From NCBI GenBank assembly GCA_030765065.1, contig CM060978.1, positions 55,704,421-55,768,420 of the forward strand: a stretch of DNA of 64,000 nucleotides, given 5' to 3'. The DNA is from Deroplatys truncata (taxonomy: Eukaryota > Arthropoda > Insecta > Mantodea > Mantidae). Both the position numbers and the translations under genes were made by a program. The notes beneath the pieces were generated by a model, which was given only the letters and a program-made list of their open reading frames with translations, had not been told where the DNA came from and made no database searches. Position 1 is the stretch's first letter. Each line of letters opens with the position of its first letter. Shown here one piece after another: positions 1 through 11,000 of the stretch.

Positions 1-834
1 ATCGAGATAAACATTTGCAGAGTCTATCTTATTGCTAATTTTCTTGTAGATGTAAGTGGAATATATATTTACAAGGGCAATTTGGAAATACAGTAGCCTT
101 TAAGCACATATATATCTCTTAATAGCTGGTTGCTAGGTGCAGCACCATTCCCTTTCCCACAGATTAATACTCTTTGCATATCCAAGACAAAAAAATGAAA
201 TACGAATATCCATTTGAGAAAATTGAAATTTCAGAAATTTGAGAAGTATTGAAAAATTTAAGGGAATAACAAGTAATATCTCGAAAATGGTTCACTCAAC
301 AAAAAAAATGTATATGACAGAAATTGTGTATTTTAACGCGATCTACATTTTTTGTGGAGTAAAATTTTGTCTATCTCTTATGGTTTTACCAGTTATGCAA
401 AAGTCGTTCACAATGAAGAATACTTTTGGAGACATTCCCAGGAAATTCAAGATATACATTTTATTTGTCATGAAAATATCTTAAACCTATGATATTTTAA
501 TCAAAATCGTTAGAGCCATTTTTGAGAAAATTAAAATTCTCGAAAAATCTTCCATGTAAAGGGTACTCTGGGGTGAGGGGATTTTCTTGAAAACCTTCGT
601 GTCGCATCCTTGAAAGATACTGAACCTAAATACCAAGTTTGGTGTTTATCCGACTGTTCGTTTCTGAGTTATGCTGTTCACAGACAGACACACACACACG
701 GACATGTTTCCAAAAATGCTTTTTTTGGATTCAGGGGGTGTCAAACATGTATTTCCGGTGAAATCTCGGTATCGAATTTTTGGGTGGAATAGAATCCTTC
801 CCCTACTTACTATACGTAGTAGAGAAAGCAAAAA
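1..834 (+). repeat. Repeat A copy (5' end beyond window)
   Basis: First of many copies of an unclassified interspersed family. The conserved order is: head (ATCTGATGTGTTACACTCAC, missing here), TTAATCGAGATAAAC, GCTGGTTGCTA, CAATATCTCGAAAATGG, TCTTATGGTTTACCAG, a short CA microsatellite, and a tail of TACTATACGTAGTAGAGAAAG followed by AAAAA. No conserved protein is encoded. Short frames inside are shared between copies only because the DNA is repeated. Confidence 0.85.
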
Positions 835-999
835 TCAGTCTGAGTCTTTATTGATCAGCCCTCGTAGAAGTAAAAAGAGCCGCTGCAGCCTACTTGCGGT
901 GCTCTACCCTGGTTGCAGGGGCTTCATTATACCTTTTACAGGTGTAAAATAAAGACACTGAGTTAGAAATTAGACACATATATAATGAATCATACAAAA

Positions 1000-1714
1000 T
1001 TAAAAAATCCCATGTGTTGTATTTACATCTTTCTCTACTCACTCTTCTACAAACTATACTTACAAAAACCTTTTCTTCTATCTAATCCTTGTTAGTACGG
1101 ATGAATCTTCATTACTCATTTACATATTGCGTTGTAGGTATAAGAAGAATACAATAAGCTAAAGCTAGAACACATCTTTTCAAAGCCGGTCCCTATGTGA
1201 TGGGTTTGAAATTCTTTGTATGAACACGAAAAGGAAATAAATACATAATGATAATAAAGGATTTGCAGTTGAGGAAAGTAATGAAGTATTTAAAAAATGA
1301 AACCAATATCAAGGAATATCTCGGAAATGGTTAATGCCAAAAAGATTGCATTAGACATAAATGTTGTGCTTTAGCGAGAAATCTATATATATATATATAT
1401 ATTTGGTAATACTTTGTCTATCTCTTACGGTTTACGAGTTTTACAGGTCATTCAAAATTAAAAACTTCACAGGATATTCCCAGAAAATTCGATGTATACA
1501 TTTCATTTGTCATGAAAATATTTTAAACATATGGTAATTTAATCAAAATTGTTACAGCCATTTTTGAGAAAATAAAAAAATAACGAAACATTTTCCATGT
1601 AAAGGGTGAGGAATGCTTTGGAAAATCCTGTGTGGTATCCTGGAAGGTCTTAAATTTAAATACCAAGTTTCACACTTTAGAGACTTTTCGTTTTTGAGTT
1701 ATGTTTTTATACAG

Positions 1715-1749
<35 letters not shown>

Positions 1750-1830
1750 CATAATCTTTTTAATCTTGGTGGGGGTTCAGGATGCCTTCTAAATATGTAT
1801 TTCCAGTGAAACATTCACACAACTTACTCT
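1000..1830 (+). repeat. Repeat A, diverged copy
   Basis: Same block order as the other Repeat A copies (CTTTCTCTACTCACTC head, AATATCTCGGAAATGG, TTACGGTTTACGAG, CA run, ATGTATTTCCAGTGAAA) but much more diverged. It carries a CA microsatellite at 1,713-1,750 in the usual internal position. Confidence 0.65.
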
Positions 1831-1839
1831 ACCCATTTA

Positions 1840-2148
1840 TTTTTCTGTCCACTTCTGAATAATCATGATAAATAGTGATCAAAATAGTTCTATTATACAT
1901 TTCGTTTATATACAAGAGGGATACATGAGGCTGAAGCGACAGTCAAATGCGTAAACACATCGGTGTATATGCTGGCTTTGTTGTTGCATACTCTTTGCAC
2001 GATATCACGGGAAACAAAGGAACGGGCGTGTAGCATTTCACAAGATATTGCTTAAAATAATGAAAAACTCAAGCAAACAAAAGGAAATGAATGAAAACGT
2101 CGTATAAAACCAATAGCGTAATATTTTAACGAGCTCCTCTTTTCTTTG

Positions 2149-2197
<49 letters not shown>

Positions 2198-2200
2198 AGT
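1840..2200 (+). repeat. Repeat A fragment with CA microsatellite
   Basis: Contains only the middle blocks of the diverged Repeat A subfamily (cgttatagatacaa-like and gcgacagtcaaatg-like segments, then a degraded 'ctggctttg... cgcgagaaac' block). It is followed by an uninterrupted CA run at 2,154-2,193. Confidence 0.5.
2154..2193. repeat. (CA)n microsatellite
   Basis: About 20 uninterrupted CA units. The His-Thr-rich frames across it are low-complexity artefacts. Confidence 0.95.
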
Positions 2201-2526
2201 GTTGTAACTGGTTGACTGTGAGCTTTAAGTTAGTTTTATTTATTTCTTGGAAGAAACACTCTCACATTTACTCTTCCAGACTGTGCGGAAAATTCCCTCC
2301 TTCCTGCTTGAAATTAAAACCGGTACCCGTGGATTCAGAAACCAGAACGCTGAACTCTCGACCACACAGGTAGTCTTCTGCATTTTGTATGTAGTGTATT
2401 CCTGTCTATCTCTAAGAGTTTCTCATTTTTACAAAATTCAACCAGAATGTAGAGGCTTCATAGGCTGATCATAGAAAATTCAAGATGTACTAGGTGGCCC
2501 AACTGCGCCGTATTTTCAGGTGAGCA

Positions 2527-2625
2527 GATATCCCTTCGTGCGTTAAAAGAGTTGCAGAACTCAAGGGGGCAGTTTCAAGTAAACTAGATCAGTGGGGAGC
2601 TGGCGCATTAATGTGAGCGACCTTC
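2527..2625 (+). repeat. Unclassified repeat C, copy 1
   Basis: About 100 bp are shared, in inverted orientation, with 4,655-4,747. Both contain CCTTCGTGCGTTAAAA, then GTTGCAGAACTCAA and GCGCATTA. Family unknown; it is probably a fragment of a DNA transposon or retroposon. Confidence 0.55.
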
Positions 2626-2858
2626 TTCTATCTTCTTGTTTTTCAGCGATGAGCGGATCGCGCTTATTGAGAGGCAGTTCCCAGACTTCTCTTCTGTGAT
2701 AGACAAAATCAGTGTAAATTGACCGAAAAGGTCTTGGCATGTTTTCTGCTTCAGTTCCGGAGACTGTATTTCCGAAGAAACAAATTCAATTTTAAGATTG
2801 GCAAATAATTAAAATGTCATCATTTGACATATCCGTATACGCCCTTAGCTATTTTTAC

Positions 2859-3466
2859 TTTCTTTACTACGTATAGTAAGCAGGGGAAGTATTGCATTCC
2901 ACCCAAAAATTGGATATCGAGATTTCATCGGAAATACAAATTTTGAGACCCCTTGAATCCAAAAAGAATTTTTTAAAAAAAGTTTCGTGGTGTCTGTGTG
3001 GATGTATGTCTATGTGTCTGTGTGTCTATGAACAGCATAACTCAAAAACGTAAAGTCAGATAAATACCAAAGTATTTAGGTTCAGTATCTTTCAAAGATA
3101 CGACACAAAGATTTTTAAGAAAATCTACCCACCCTTTACATGGGACATTTTTCGAAAATGTTGATCTTCTAAAAAATTGCTCTAACGATTTTGATTAAAA
3201 TACCATATGTTTAAGATACTTTCATGGCAAATTAAATGTATATCTTGAATTTTCTGGGAATGTCCCCAAAAGTAGTGTTCATTCTGATGTATTTTGCATA
3301 ACAGTAAACCTTAAGAGATAGACAAAATTTTTCTACACACAACGTTAAAATACACAATTTATGTCAAATACATATATATTGTCGAGTGAACCACTTCCGA
3401 GATATTCCTTGTTATTGGTTTGAATTTTCCAATACCTATACTTTTTCTCAAACGGGAATTCGTTAT
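2859..3466 (-). repeat. Repeat A copy, truncated
   Basis: Minus-strand Repeat A starting with the conserved tail (ACTACGTATAGTAAGCAGGGG). It runs to the block GGGAATTCGTTATTC, where the next copy is inserted at a T-tract. Confidence 0.8.
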
Positions 3467-4324
3467 TCGTTTTTACTTTTTCTACTACGTATAGTAAGTA
3501 GGGGAAGTATTGTACTCCACCTAAAAGTTCGATACCGACATTTCACCGGAAATATATGTTTTGAGACCCCCTGAATCCAAAAAAAAAGCATTTTTGGAAA
3601 CATGTCTTGTGTGTGTCTGTGTGTGTGAACAGCATAACTCAGCAACGAACAGTCGGATAAACACCAAACTTGGTATTTATATTTAGTATCTTCCGGAGAT
3701 GCGAGACGAAGGTTTTCAAGAAAATCCCCCCACCCCAGATTAACCTTTACATGGAACATTTTCCGAAAATTTTAATTTTCCCAAACATGGCTCTAACGAT
3801 TTTGATTAAAATATCATATGTTTAAGATATTTTTATGGAAAATTAAATGTATATCTTGAATTTTCTGGGAATGTCTCCAAAAGTATTCTTCATTGTGAAC
3901 GACTTGCATAACTGTTAAACCATAAGAGATAGACAAAATTTTACTGCACAGAAATGTAGATCGCGTTAAAATACAGAATTTATGTCATATACATTTTTTT
4001 TGTTGAATGAACCATTTTCGAGATATTGCTTGTTATTCCCTTAAATTTTCCAATACTTATACTTTTTCTCAAATGGGAATTCGTTATTCTATTTTTTCTC
4101 CCTGGTAATGCAAAGAGAATAGAATACTCCACATAGCAACCAGCTCTTGAAACTTTTGACTGTCGCTTAAAGCCTACCAATACCCCTTACTTCTACAAGA
4201 AAAATAGCAATAAGATTAACATCTCGATATGTCGATTAACATGAAGTAGATGGAGAGTAAGCGTTTGTAAAACTAGTTTGTACTAGAGCAGGGAAAGTCA
4301 CGTGAGCGTAACACATCAGATTTT
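3467..4324 (-). repeat. Repeat A copy, near full length
   Basis: Both ends are present: TTTTTACTTTTTCTACTACG at the left and AACACATCAGATTTTTT at the right, about 858 bp. It abuts and truncates the preceding Repeat A copy at a run of T. The 98-residue frame inside it is the recurrent family frame and not a gene. Confidence 0.85.
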
Positions 4325-4457
4325 TTAAACCGAAGTGTTTACCTGTTCTTGTCCAACATCACGGACTTTACACATGGTAGGGTTAAATCAAAGCATTAAA
4401 GCGCTTAATGAAAACCATGCAAACATGCACGCAGTGCTTCATTGGCATTTTTTCGCT

Positions 4458-4460
4458 TTA

Positions 4461-4497
<37 letters not shown>

Positions 4498-4757
4498 CTA
4501 TTATCATCATCTAACGGCACCCTTATGCTGACGACGCTCAATGAGTAAGTGTTCGAAAATTTGCCCCTGTTGATCGATACGATGTTCCAACCATCTCCGT
4601 GTAACCGTATGGACGTTTCTAATAACTGCTGATGTAATAGTAGTAATGGTGTTTTCGACACTAATGCGCCAGTTCGCCACTGACCTGTGTATACTTGGAA
4701 TTGCCCCGTTGAGTTCTGCAACTTTTTAACGCACGAAGGAATATCTTCATACGTCAA
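4458..4757 (-). other. Unclassified region with 99-codon frame; repeat C copy 2
   Basis: The frame shows no family I recognise. Its C-terminus is a (TTA)n microsatellite at 4,460-4,496, read as poly-Ile. Its N-terminal third is the same DNA as the repeat at 2,527-2,625, so this is more likely a transposon remnant than a host gene. Confidence 0.35.
4460..4496. repeat. (TTA)n microsatellite
   Basis: Twelve or so TTA/TAT triplets in a row. Confidence 0.95.
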
Positions 4758-4789
4758 ACTTGGTGTGGTTGATCCACCTCGTATATTTA

Positions 4790-5160
4790 ATTTTTTATGT
4801 CAATATCTCAAACATACGACATTTAAATATAAAACACAGTTATTTTTGAGTAAATTTGTTAAGGATGGTTTGTGGTGAAGGAATTTGATGAAGTTCTTCG
4901 CGTTGCATCCTTGAAACATTCTCAGCTTAAACACTAGTTTAAAGTACTGATACTTTTTCAATTTTGAGGAATGCTGTTCAGGGGCAGAAAGACAGAGGAC
5001 AAGGAGGCACACAAAACCTTTTCTAAAAGAGTTTTTTGGAAGGGACCTGTTTAAAAAAGTGCTTTATTTGTATTCAGGGGTCCTCAAAATATGTATTTCC
5101 GGTGAAATCTCCATATCGAATTTTTGTGTACACAAAGTAAAAATTTGGTGTGTAACACTC
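4790..5160 (+). repeat. Repeat A diverged fragment
   Basis: Retains the downstream half of Repeat A: TTTTTGAGTAAATTTG-like block, the 'cgttgcatccttgaaa' block, the 'tgctgttca' block and the 'atgtatttccggtgaaatc' block. Confidence 0.6.
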
Positions 5161-5680
5161 ACATGACTTTCTCTACTCTTGTAGGTACAAACTATTTTTA
5201 CAAATGTTCATTCTCCATCTACATCATGTTAATCGAGATAAATATTTAGGAAAACTATCTTCTTGCTAATTTGTTTTTGTAGGTGCAAGAGGAATATTGT
5301 AGTCGTTCTCCGTGGTGTAGTGGTTACCATGCTGGCCTCTAGTTAGCGAGGTCGCGGGTTCAAACCCAGCGGAGGGCGATGGATTTTTTAGGTGTAAAAA
5401 TTCCTTAGCATAGCTTTCTTCAGAAGGGAAGTAAAGCCGGTGGTCCCGTGTCGTGGACCACAAGCCTGATAAAGAAGCCTCTGAGCAGAATTACCAGTCT
5501 GTCATGCCCAATATAGAATGGGACACTAAGGAGTACAGCAGTTAAAGAGCGTCCATAAATAAAACTCAGTTTAACTCTTTGGAAATATGGTAAGCTTTAA
5601 GCGATAATCAAATTCTAAGAGCTGGTTGCTAAGTGTAGCATTCCGCTCTCTTTGCATGTTCAGGACATAAAAGAAAAGAA
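5160..5680 (+). repeat. Repeat A head fragment, split by a SINE
   Basis: The Repeat A head (GTAACACTCACATGACTTTC) runs to 'gcaagaggaatattgtag'. It resumes after the SINE at 'ggaaatatggtaagctttaag' and continues to 'tttgcatgttcaggacataa'. The order matches intact copies once the SINE is removed. Confidence 0.75.
5297..5580 (+). mobile_element. tRNA-derived SINE
   Basis: The head (about 5,307-5,373) reads like a degraded tRNA: an A-box-like GTGGTGTAGTGGTTACCATG, an arm-like middle and a B-box-like GGGTTCAAACCC. A non-tRNA body follows, with AGAAGGGAAGTAAAGCCG and GGTCCCGTGTCGTGGAC. Its flanks repeat a diverged 'ggaatattgtag' / 'ggaaatatggtaag', consistent with a target-site duplication inside Repeat A. 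Imperfect T-arm pairing argues against a functional tRNA gene. Confidence 0.75.
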
Positions 5681-5681
5681 A

Positions 5682-6579
5682 AAAAAATCTGATGTGTTAC
5701 ACTCACATGACTTTCTCTACTCTTGTACAATATAATTTTACAAACGCCTATTCTCCATATGCTTCAAGTTAATCGAGATATCGAGATGTCAATCTTATTG
5801 GTAATTTTCTAGTAGATGCAAGGGAAATATGGTAGCTTTTAAGCGATAGTCAAATATTTTAACGCTGGTTGCTATGTGGCGCATTCCATTCTCTTTGCAT
5901 GTCCAGGACATAAAAAAATGAATAACGAATTTGAGAAAAAGTATAAGTATTGGAAAATTTAAGGAAATAACAAGCAATATCTCGAAAACGGTTCACTCAA
6001 CAAAAGAAATGTATATGACATAAGTTGTGTATTTTAACGCGATCTACATTTTTTGTGTAGTACAATTTTGTCTATCTCTTATGGTTTACCAGTTATGCAA
6101 AAGTCGTTCACAATGAAGAATACTTTTAGAGCAATTCCCAGAAAATTCGAGATATACATTTCATTTCTCATGACATTATCTTAAACATATGATATTTTAA
6201 TCAAAATCGTTAGAGCCATTTTTGAGAAAATTAACATTTTCGAAAAATGTTCCATGTAAAGGGTAGTCTGGGGTGGGGGGATTTTCTTGAAAATCTTCGT
6301 GTCGCATCTCTGGAAGATACTGAACCTAAATACCAAGTTTGGTGCTTATCCGGCTGTTAGTTTTTGAGTTATGCTGTTCACAGACACACACATGCACACA
6401 CACAGACTCACACACACACAGACACACACACACACAGACACACACACGGACATGTTTCCAAAAATGCTTTTTTTGGATTCAGGAGGTCTCAAAACATGTA
6501 TTTCCGGTGAAATCTCGGTATCGAATTTTTGGGTGGAATGCAATACTTCCCCTAATTACTATACGTAGTAGGGAAAGTT
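5682..6579 (+). repeat. Repeat A copy, full length
   Basis: Complete from the AATCTGATGTGTTACACTCAC head to the TACGTAGTAGGGAAAGTTA tail, about 898 bp. The internal CA/GA microsatellite has expanded to about 65 bp (6,383-6,448). Confidence 0.88.
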
Positions 6580-7985
6580 ATAATAACGAATTCCCATTTG
6601 AGAATGTTATTGGAAAATCCAAACAAATAAAAGGAATATCTCGGAAATGGTTCGCACCACAAAAAAGTGTATATTACATAAGCTGTGTGTTTTAACAAGA
6701 TCTACATTTTTACTTTCTCTACTACATATAGTAAGTAGGGGAAGTATTGCATTCCACCCAAAAATTCGATACCGAGATTTCACCGGAAATACATGTTTAG
6801 AGACCTCCTGAATCCAAAAAAAGCATTTTTGGAAACATGTCCGTGTGTGTGTCTGTGTGTGTGTGTGTCTGTGTGTGTGTGTGTGTGTGTCTGTGAACAG
6901 CATAACTCAAAAACGAACAATCGGATAAACACCAAACTTGGTATTTAGGTTCAGTATCTTCCAAGGATGCGACACGAAGGTTTTCAAGAAAATCCCCCCA
7001 CCCCAGAGTACCCTTTACATGGAAGATTTTTCGAAAATTTTAATTTTCTCAAAAATGGCTCTAACGATTTTGATTAAAATATCATATGTTTAAGGTATTT
7101 TTATGACAAATAAAATGTATATCTTGAATTTCCTGGGAATGTCTCCAAAAGTATTCTTTATTGTGAACGACTTTCGCATAACTGGTAAACCATAAGAGAT
7201 AGACAAAATTTTACTACACAAAAAATGTAGATCGCATTAAAATATACAATTTATGTCATATACATTTTTTTAGTTGAGTGAACCATTTTCGAGATATTGC
7301 TTGTTATTTCCTTAAATTTTCCAATACTTATACTTTTTCTCAAATTCGTTATTCAATTTTTTATGCCCTGGATATGCAAACAGAATAGAATGCGCCACAT
7401 AGCAACCAGCGTTAAAATATTTGACTAGTGCTTAAAACCTACCATATTTCCCTTGCATCCACATGAACATTACCAATAAGATTCACATCTCGATATCTCG
7501 ATTAACATGAAGCATATGGAGAATAAGCGTTTGTAAAAATAGCTTGTACAAGAGTAGAGAAAGTCATGTGAGTGTAACACATCAGATTTTTTGTGTAGTA
7601 ACATTTTGTCTATCTTCTGCGATTTACTAGTTATGTGAAAGTTATTCAGAATGAAGAGGACTTTTGGGGACACTCCCAGAAAATTCAAGATATGCATTTC
7701 ATTTGCCATAAAAATATCTTAAACATATGGTATTTTAATCAAAATCGTTTGAGCCATTTTTGAGAAAATCAAAATTTTCGAAATATGTTCCATGTAAAGG
7801 GTAGTCTGTGGTGGAGGAATTTTCTTGGAAGTCTTCGTGTCGCATGCTTGGAAGAGTCTAAATTTAAATGCCAAGTTTGGTATTTATCCAACGTTTCGTT
7901 TTTGAGTTATGCTGTTCAAGACACACATGGGCATGTTTCCAATAATGCTTTATTTGGATTCATAGTAGACAAAGTAGAAATTACA
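6580..7985 (+). repeat. Repeat A host copy interrupted by another Repeat A
   Basis: Plus-strand Repeat A blocks run from 'aacgaattcccatttgag' to 'aagatctacattttt' (6,580-6,708). They stop at the T-tract and resume in register with 'tgtgtagtaacattttgtc' at about 7,590, continuing to 7,985. The interruption is the minus-strand copy listed next. Confidence 0.8.
6709..7592 (-). repeat. Repeat A copy nested in Repeat A
   Basis: Full-length minus-strand copy from TTTTTACTTTCTCTACTACA to GTAACACATCAGATTTTTT, inserted into the 'acattttt' tract of the host copy. It contains a long CA/GT run at about 6,843-6,895. Confidence 0.88.
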
Positions 7986-8016
7986 TCATTATCGCATTCT
8001 ATCTTCCTTGTAATTT

Positions 8017-8736
8017 TTACTTTTTCTACTACGTATAGTAAGTAGGGGAATTATTGTATTCCACCCAAAATTTTTTTTGGAAACATGTCCGTGTGTGTGT
8101 CTGTGAACAGCATAACTCAGAAACGAACAGTCGGATAAACACCAGACTTGGTATTTAGGTTCAGTATCTTCCAGAGATGCGACACGAAGGTTTTCAAGAA
8201 AATGCCCCACCCCAGATTACACTTTACATGCAACATTTTTCGAAAATTTTAATTTTCTCAAAAATGCCTCTAACGTTTTGGATTAAAATATCATATATTT
8301 AAGATACTTTCATGACAAATGAAATGTATATCCTGAATTTTCTGGTAATGTCTCCAAAAGTATTCTTCATTGTGAACGACGTTTGCATAACTGGTAAACC
8401 ATAAGAGACAGACAAAATACATTTTTCTTGAGTGAACCATTTTCAAGATATTGCTTGTTATTCCCTTAAATTTTACAATTCTTATACTTTTTCTAAAATG
8501 GGAATTCCTTATTCATTTTTTTTGTCCTGGTAATGCAAAGAGAATGGAATACTCCACATAGCAACCCGCTCTTAAAATATTTGACTATCGCTTAAAGCCT
8601 ACCAATTCCCCTTGCATGTACAAGAAAATTAGCAATAAGATTAACAGCTCGATATCTCGATTAACATGAAGCATATGGAGAATAAGCGCTGATAAAAATA
8701 GTTTGTGAGTTTGTGAGTGTAACACTTCAGATTTTT
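8017..8736 (-). repeat. Repeat A copy with internal deletion
   Basis: Both ends are present (TTTTTACTTTTTCTACTACG and AACACTTCAGATTTTT). It lacks the segment between the 'aaattattgtattccaccc' and 'catgtccgtgtg' blocks, giving about 720 bp. Confidence 0.82.
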
Positions 8737-9129
8737 CTTAGGTTGTTTAGTTGAGCTTTCAAATTATGTTTATTGTCATTCGTTAATCCCAATTAAATTA
8801 CAGAAAAGCTGTCAGCACTCGTGGTATTACGCAAGTTAGTTTGTATTTCATATAAATAAAAATATGCTGCATTAGAAATAAGATTATTTTTGTGAACAAG
8901 TAAAACCTGGCAACCTGAGGGGGATAGAAAAAATTGCTTACGTAATGCATGAAGGACCGATCGGTGTAAAAGAGGACAGCTGTTTGTAAAATTCTCAGAG
9001 AATTGGATTTTTGTTCCCCAACAAACAAGCAACAATAGGTGTGGGGAGGTGCATTGTCTCCGGAAGCCTTACAATAATTTGGCGAGGGGTGCGCGGCGCG
9101 CGGGATAACAAAGGACACAAACGAAGCTA
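8737..9129. other. No gene recognised
   Basis: Mixed-composition stretch with two overlapping minus-strand frames of 80 and 106 codons that match nothing I know. A short GC-rich patch (TGCGCGGCGCGCGGG) lies at about 9,090-9,104. Confidence 0.4.
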
Positions 9130-9300
9130 ATCACTGCAGTGATTCACGTGAGCCAGGTAGATGCTCCATTGTTCCTGGCAACACACCCCTCCAGCTTTGT
9201 TATCCAAACAAGTGATTACTCATTCAGAGCACCGGGACTCGAACCTAGGTACACCTCGTTCGCTCAATCCCATTAACCTGTGACTTCCTACAAATAAACA
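9130..9300 (-). mobile_element. Probable tRNA-derived SINE fragment
   Basis: On the minus strand it carries a perfect tRNA B-box (GGTTCGAGTCCCGG, complementary to about 9,232-9,247). A degraded A-box-like GGTTAATGGGATTGAGCG lies about 30 bp upstream. The tRNA fold is not complete, so a SINE head is more likely than a tRNA gene. Confidence 0.45.
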
Positions 9301-9559
9301 ACTGACAGCGCAACGAACAAATGACTGACGGCCGAAATGCTACGTGAGGGTATTTATTTTAAACGCTTAGAAAAAATTGAAAAAAGAAAAGGTTGACGGA
9401 GTAAAACTGGTTACCTAGGTAACGTTAACTAACGTTCAGCTGTGGATTTTACACACGTAGAACCCACAACTATGCCTGCGAAATCTGCTGACAACGTTTC
9501 TTCTCTCCTTCCTTCTCCTTTTCTTTCTCTTTTGCATCCTATTCTTAAATTTTTCGAAA

Positions 9560-9870
9560 TTAATAACTATTTTCCTTTCTGTGGAATATAAATATTAAAG
9601 ATTTAATAATATTTATATAGTTGGAATTAATTGTTCTTTCACACAAGCCGTGTGTTGGACAGGGTTGGAAAGGTAGAATCAGATGACTGAAAAATTCAAT
9701 GCCATAGCCGGGATTTGAACCACGGATCTCCCTGTCTCCGTTCGGTTGCTCTAACCACTGAGCTACCATGGCAACATGCCGGCACCCCATTAAATTCTCC
9801 AACTGACTCGCATTTTTCCCGGTAAACCACAAGGAGATCTCAAAATGTATTGAGATGTCATACCCCAATG
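9560..9870 (-). mobile_element. tRNA-derived SINE with tRNA-like head
   Basis: Reverse-complement 9,711-9,775 reads as a tRNA-like molecule: acceptor GCCATGG pairing with CTATGGC, A-box TAGCTCAGTGGTTAGAGC, and B-box GGTTCAAATCCCGG. The anticodon arm is irregular. A body of about 150 bp follows. A 102-codon minus-strand frame through the tRNA part is a by-product of the tRNA-like sequence. Confidence 0.7.
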
Positions 9871-10039
9871 GCGAATTACATTCATTGTAAGTACTTAAGT
9901 CCCGGGCTTTTAGTTTAAACCACTATTAGATCAATTAATGGAATAATATCAATGACATTAAAACTAATTCCTTTTTAATTCTCCACTACCTATGTATAGG
10001 ATAAGTCTTGAATTGCAGCCCAAAATTTCGGAAATTGAA

Positions 10040-10240
10040 GTAGATGTTTTGTTAGCTCCACGTATGGAAGCCAATTTGAAGTTGTTTATTTATTTATCTC
10101 TACGTATGGATGCCAATTTGAAGTAGTTTGTATTGAAGGAGTTGTATCGTATTTCAACTGTTGGGGAGCCGAACTTGTAGTAGTTGTTTGCAACTATGGT
10201 AAACAGTTTCCGGTAGCCTTCGCCCCAAATGTATTTTTAC
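10040..10240 (-). repeat. Iterated leader next to LTR-like copy L1
   Basis: Contains diverged repeats of a 'CACGTATGG..GCCAATTTGAAG' motif (minus strand CAAATTGGC..CCATACGTG). It ends at the LTR edge with 'ccggtagccttcgcccc'. The same arrangement flanks copies L2-L5. Confidence 0.6.
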
Positions 10241-11000
10241 TGTTTCTTTAAATATTATATATTTATGTTTGCCTCGGCTGCGTCAGTATTATTGTTAGAG
10301 ACACGGATGTCTCGGCAGGGTTGTGGTACGACTAAGAATGTAGGCTTACACAGATTATAATTTTACTTCACTCCTTTTATTAATGCTTGATACGATTTAA
10401 ATAACACTTCACTGATATAGAGAGCTGTGAGATTCTTTTTTTATTAATTACTTGTACTTTTTAACACGTAAACTTATTTTTGTTTCACACAAATACATAT
10501 TATATTTCTTGAGGACACTTTTGGCGTCTGGTTAGTAACGCTGTCTGCAGGCAACTGAATTGATTTCAACCGTCTAAACTTGTAAATTTCTGTGTTTCAA
10601 GTCTCTGATTGGCTAATCCTACTCCAATAGAATACCTTCATTTAACTAAAGCTTTTTCTGGTTGTTGATTGGCTATTTTATAAACTGTCACTAAAATTAC
10701 ATTATTGTTACTCCAAGAATCACAAGTAGCACTGTTAAACTTTTCTTACTCATTATTGAATCAAGGTTATCTCATTGTTAGCAACTTTTAACTTATTATT
10801 CTCACAGCTCCTACATTATTAAATTACGTAATATATTCACATAACATTATTACACATGGATACAATAATACAAACATATACAATGACTGTTATATACACT
10901 TTTATATATTGTTACATACGCATATTGCTTTAAGGTGGGCTGTTATTAAATTTATATTTTATAATTAGACAGAAATTATTTAAGTGTTAAAACACTGTTA
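10241..11000 (-). mobile_element. Solo LTR-like repeat L1
   Basis: About 760 bp, minus orientation, starting TGTTTCTTTAAATATT (so ending ...AACA in sense). It shares, in order, GCCTCGGCTGCGTCAG, CACTTCACTGATATAG, CTGATTGGCTAATCCTACTC, GGTTGTTGATTGGCTATT and ACATTATTAAATTACGTAAT with L3-L5. CCAAT-type motifs and TG...CA ends fit an LTR. No gag or pol is attached. Confidence 0.65.

Noticed and set aside
3463-3759. Recurrent frame (FHVKGNLGWGDFLENLR...YAVH) of 60-106 codons in many Repeat A copies
   Set aside because: It is open in several copies only because the DNA is repeated. It runs into the internal CA microsatellite, ends differently in each copy, and matches no family.
5307-5373. Functional tRNA gene
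   Set aside because: Mismatched T-stem and an irregular anticodon loop; followed by a SINE body with target duplication.
9711-9775. Functional tRNA gene
   Set aside because: The acceptor and A/B boxes look right, but the anticodon arm does not fold cleanly and a SINE body follows.
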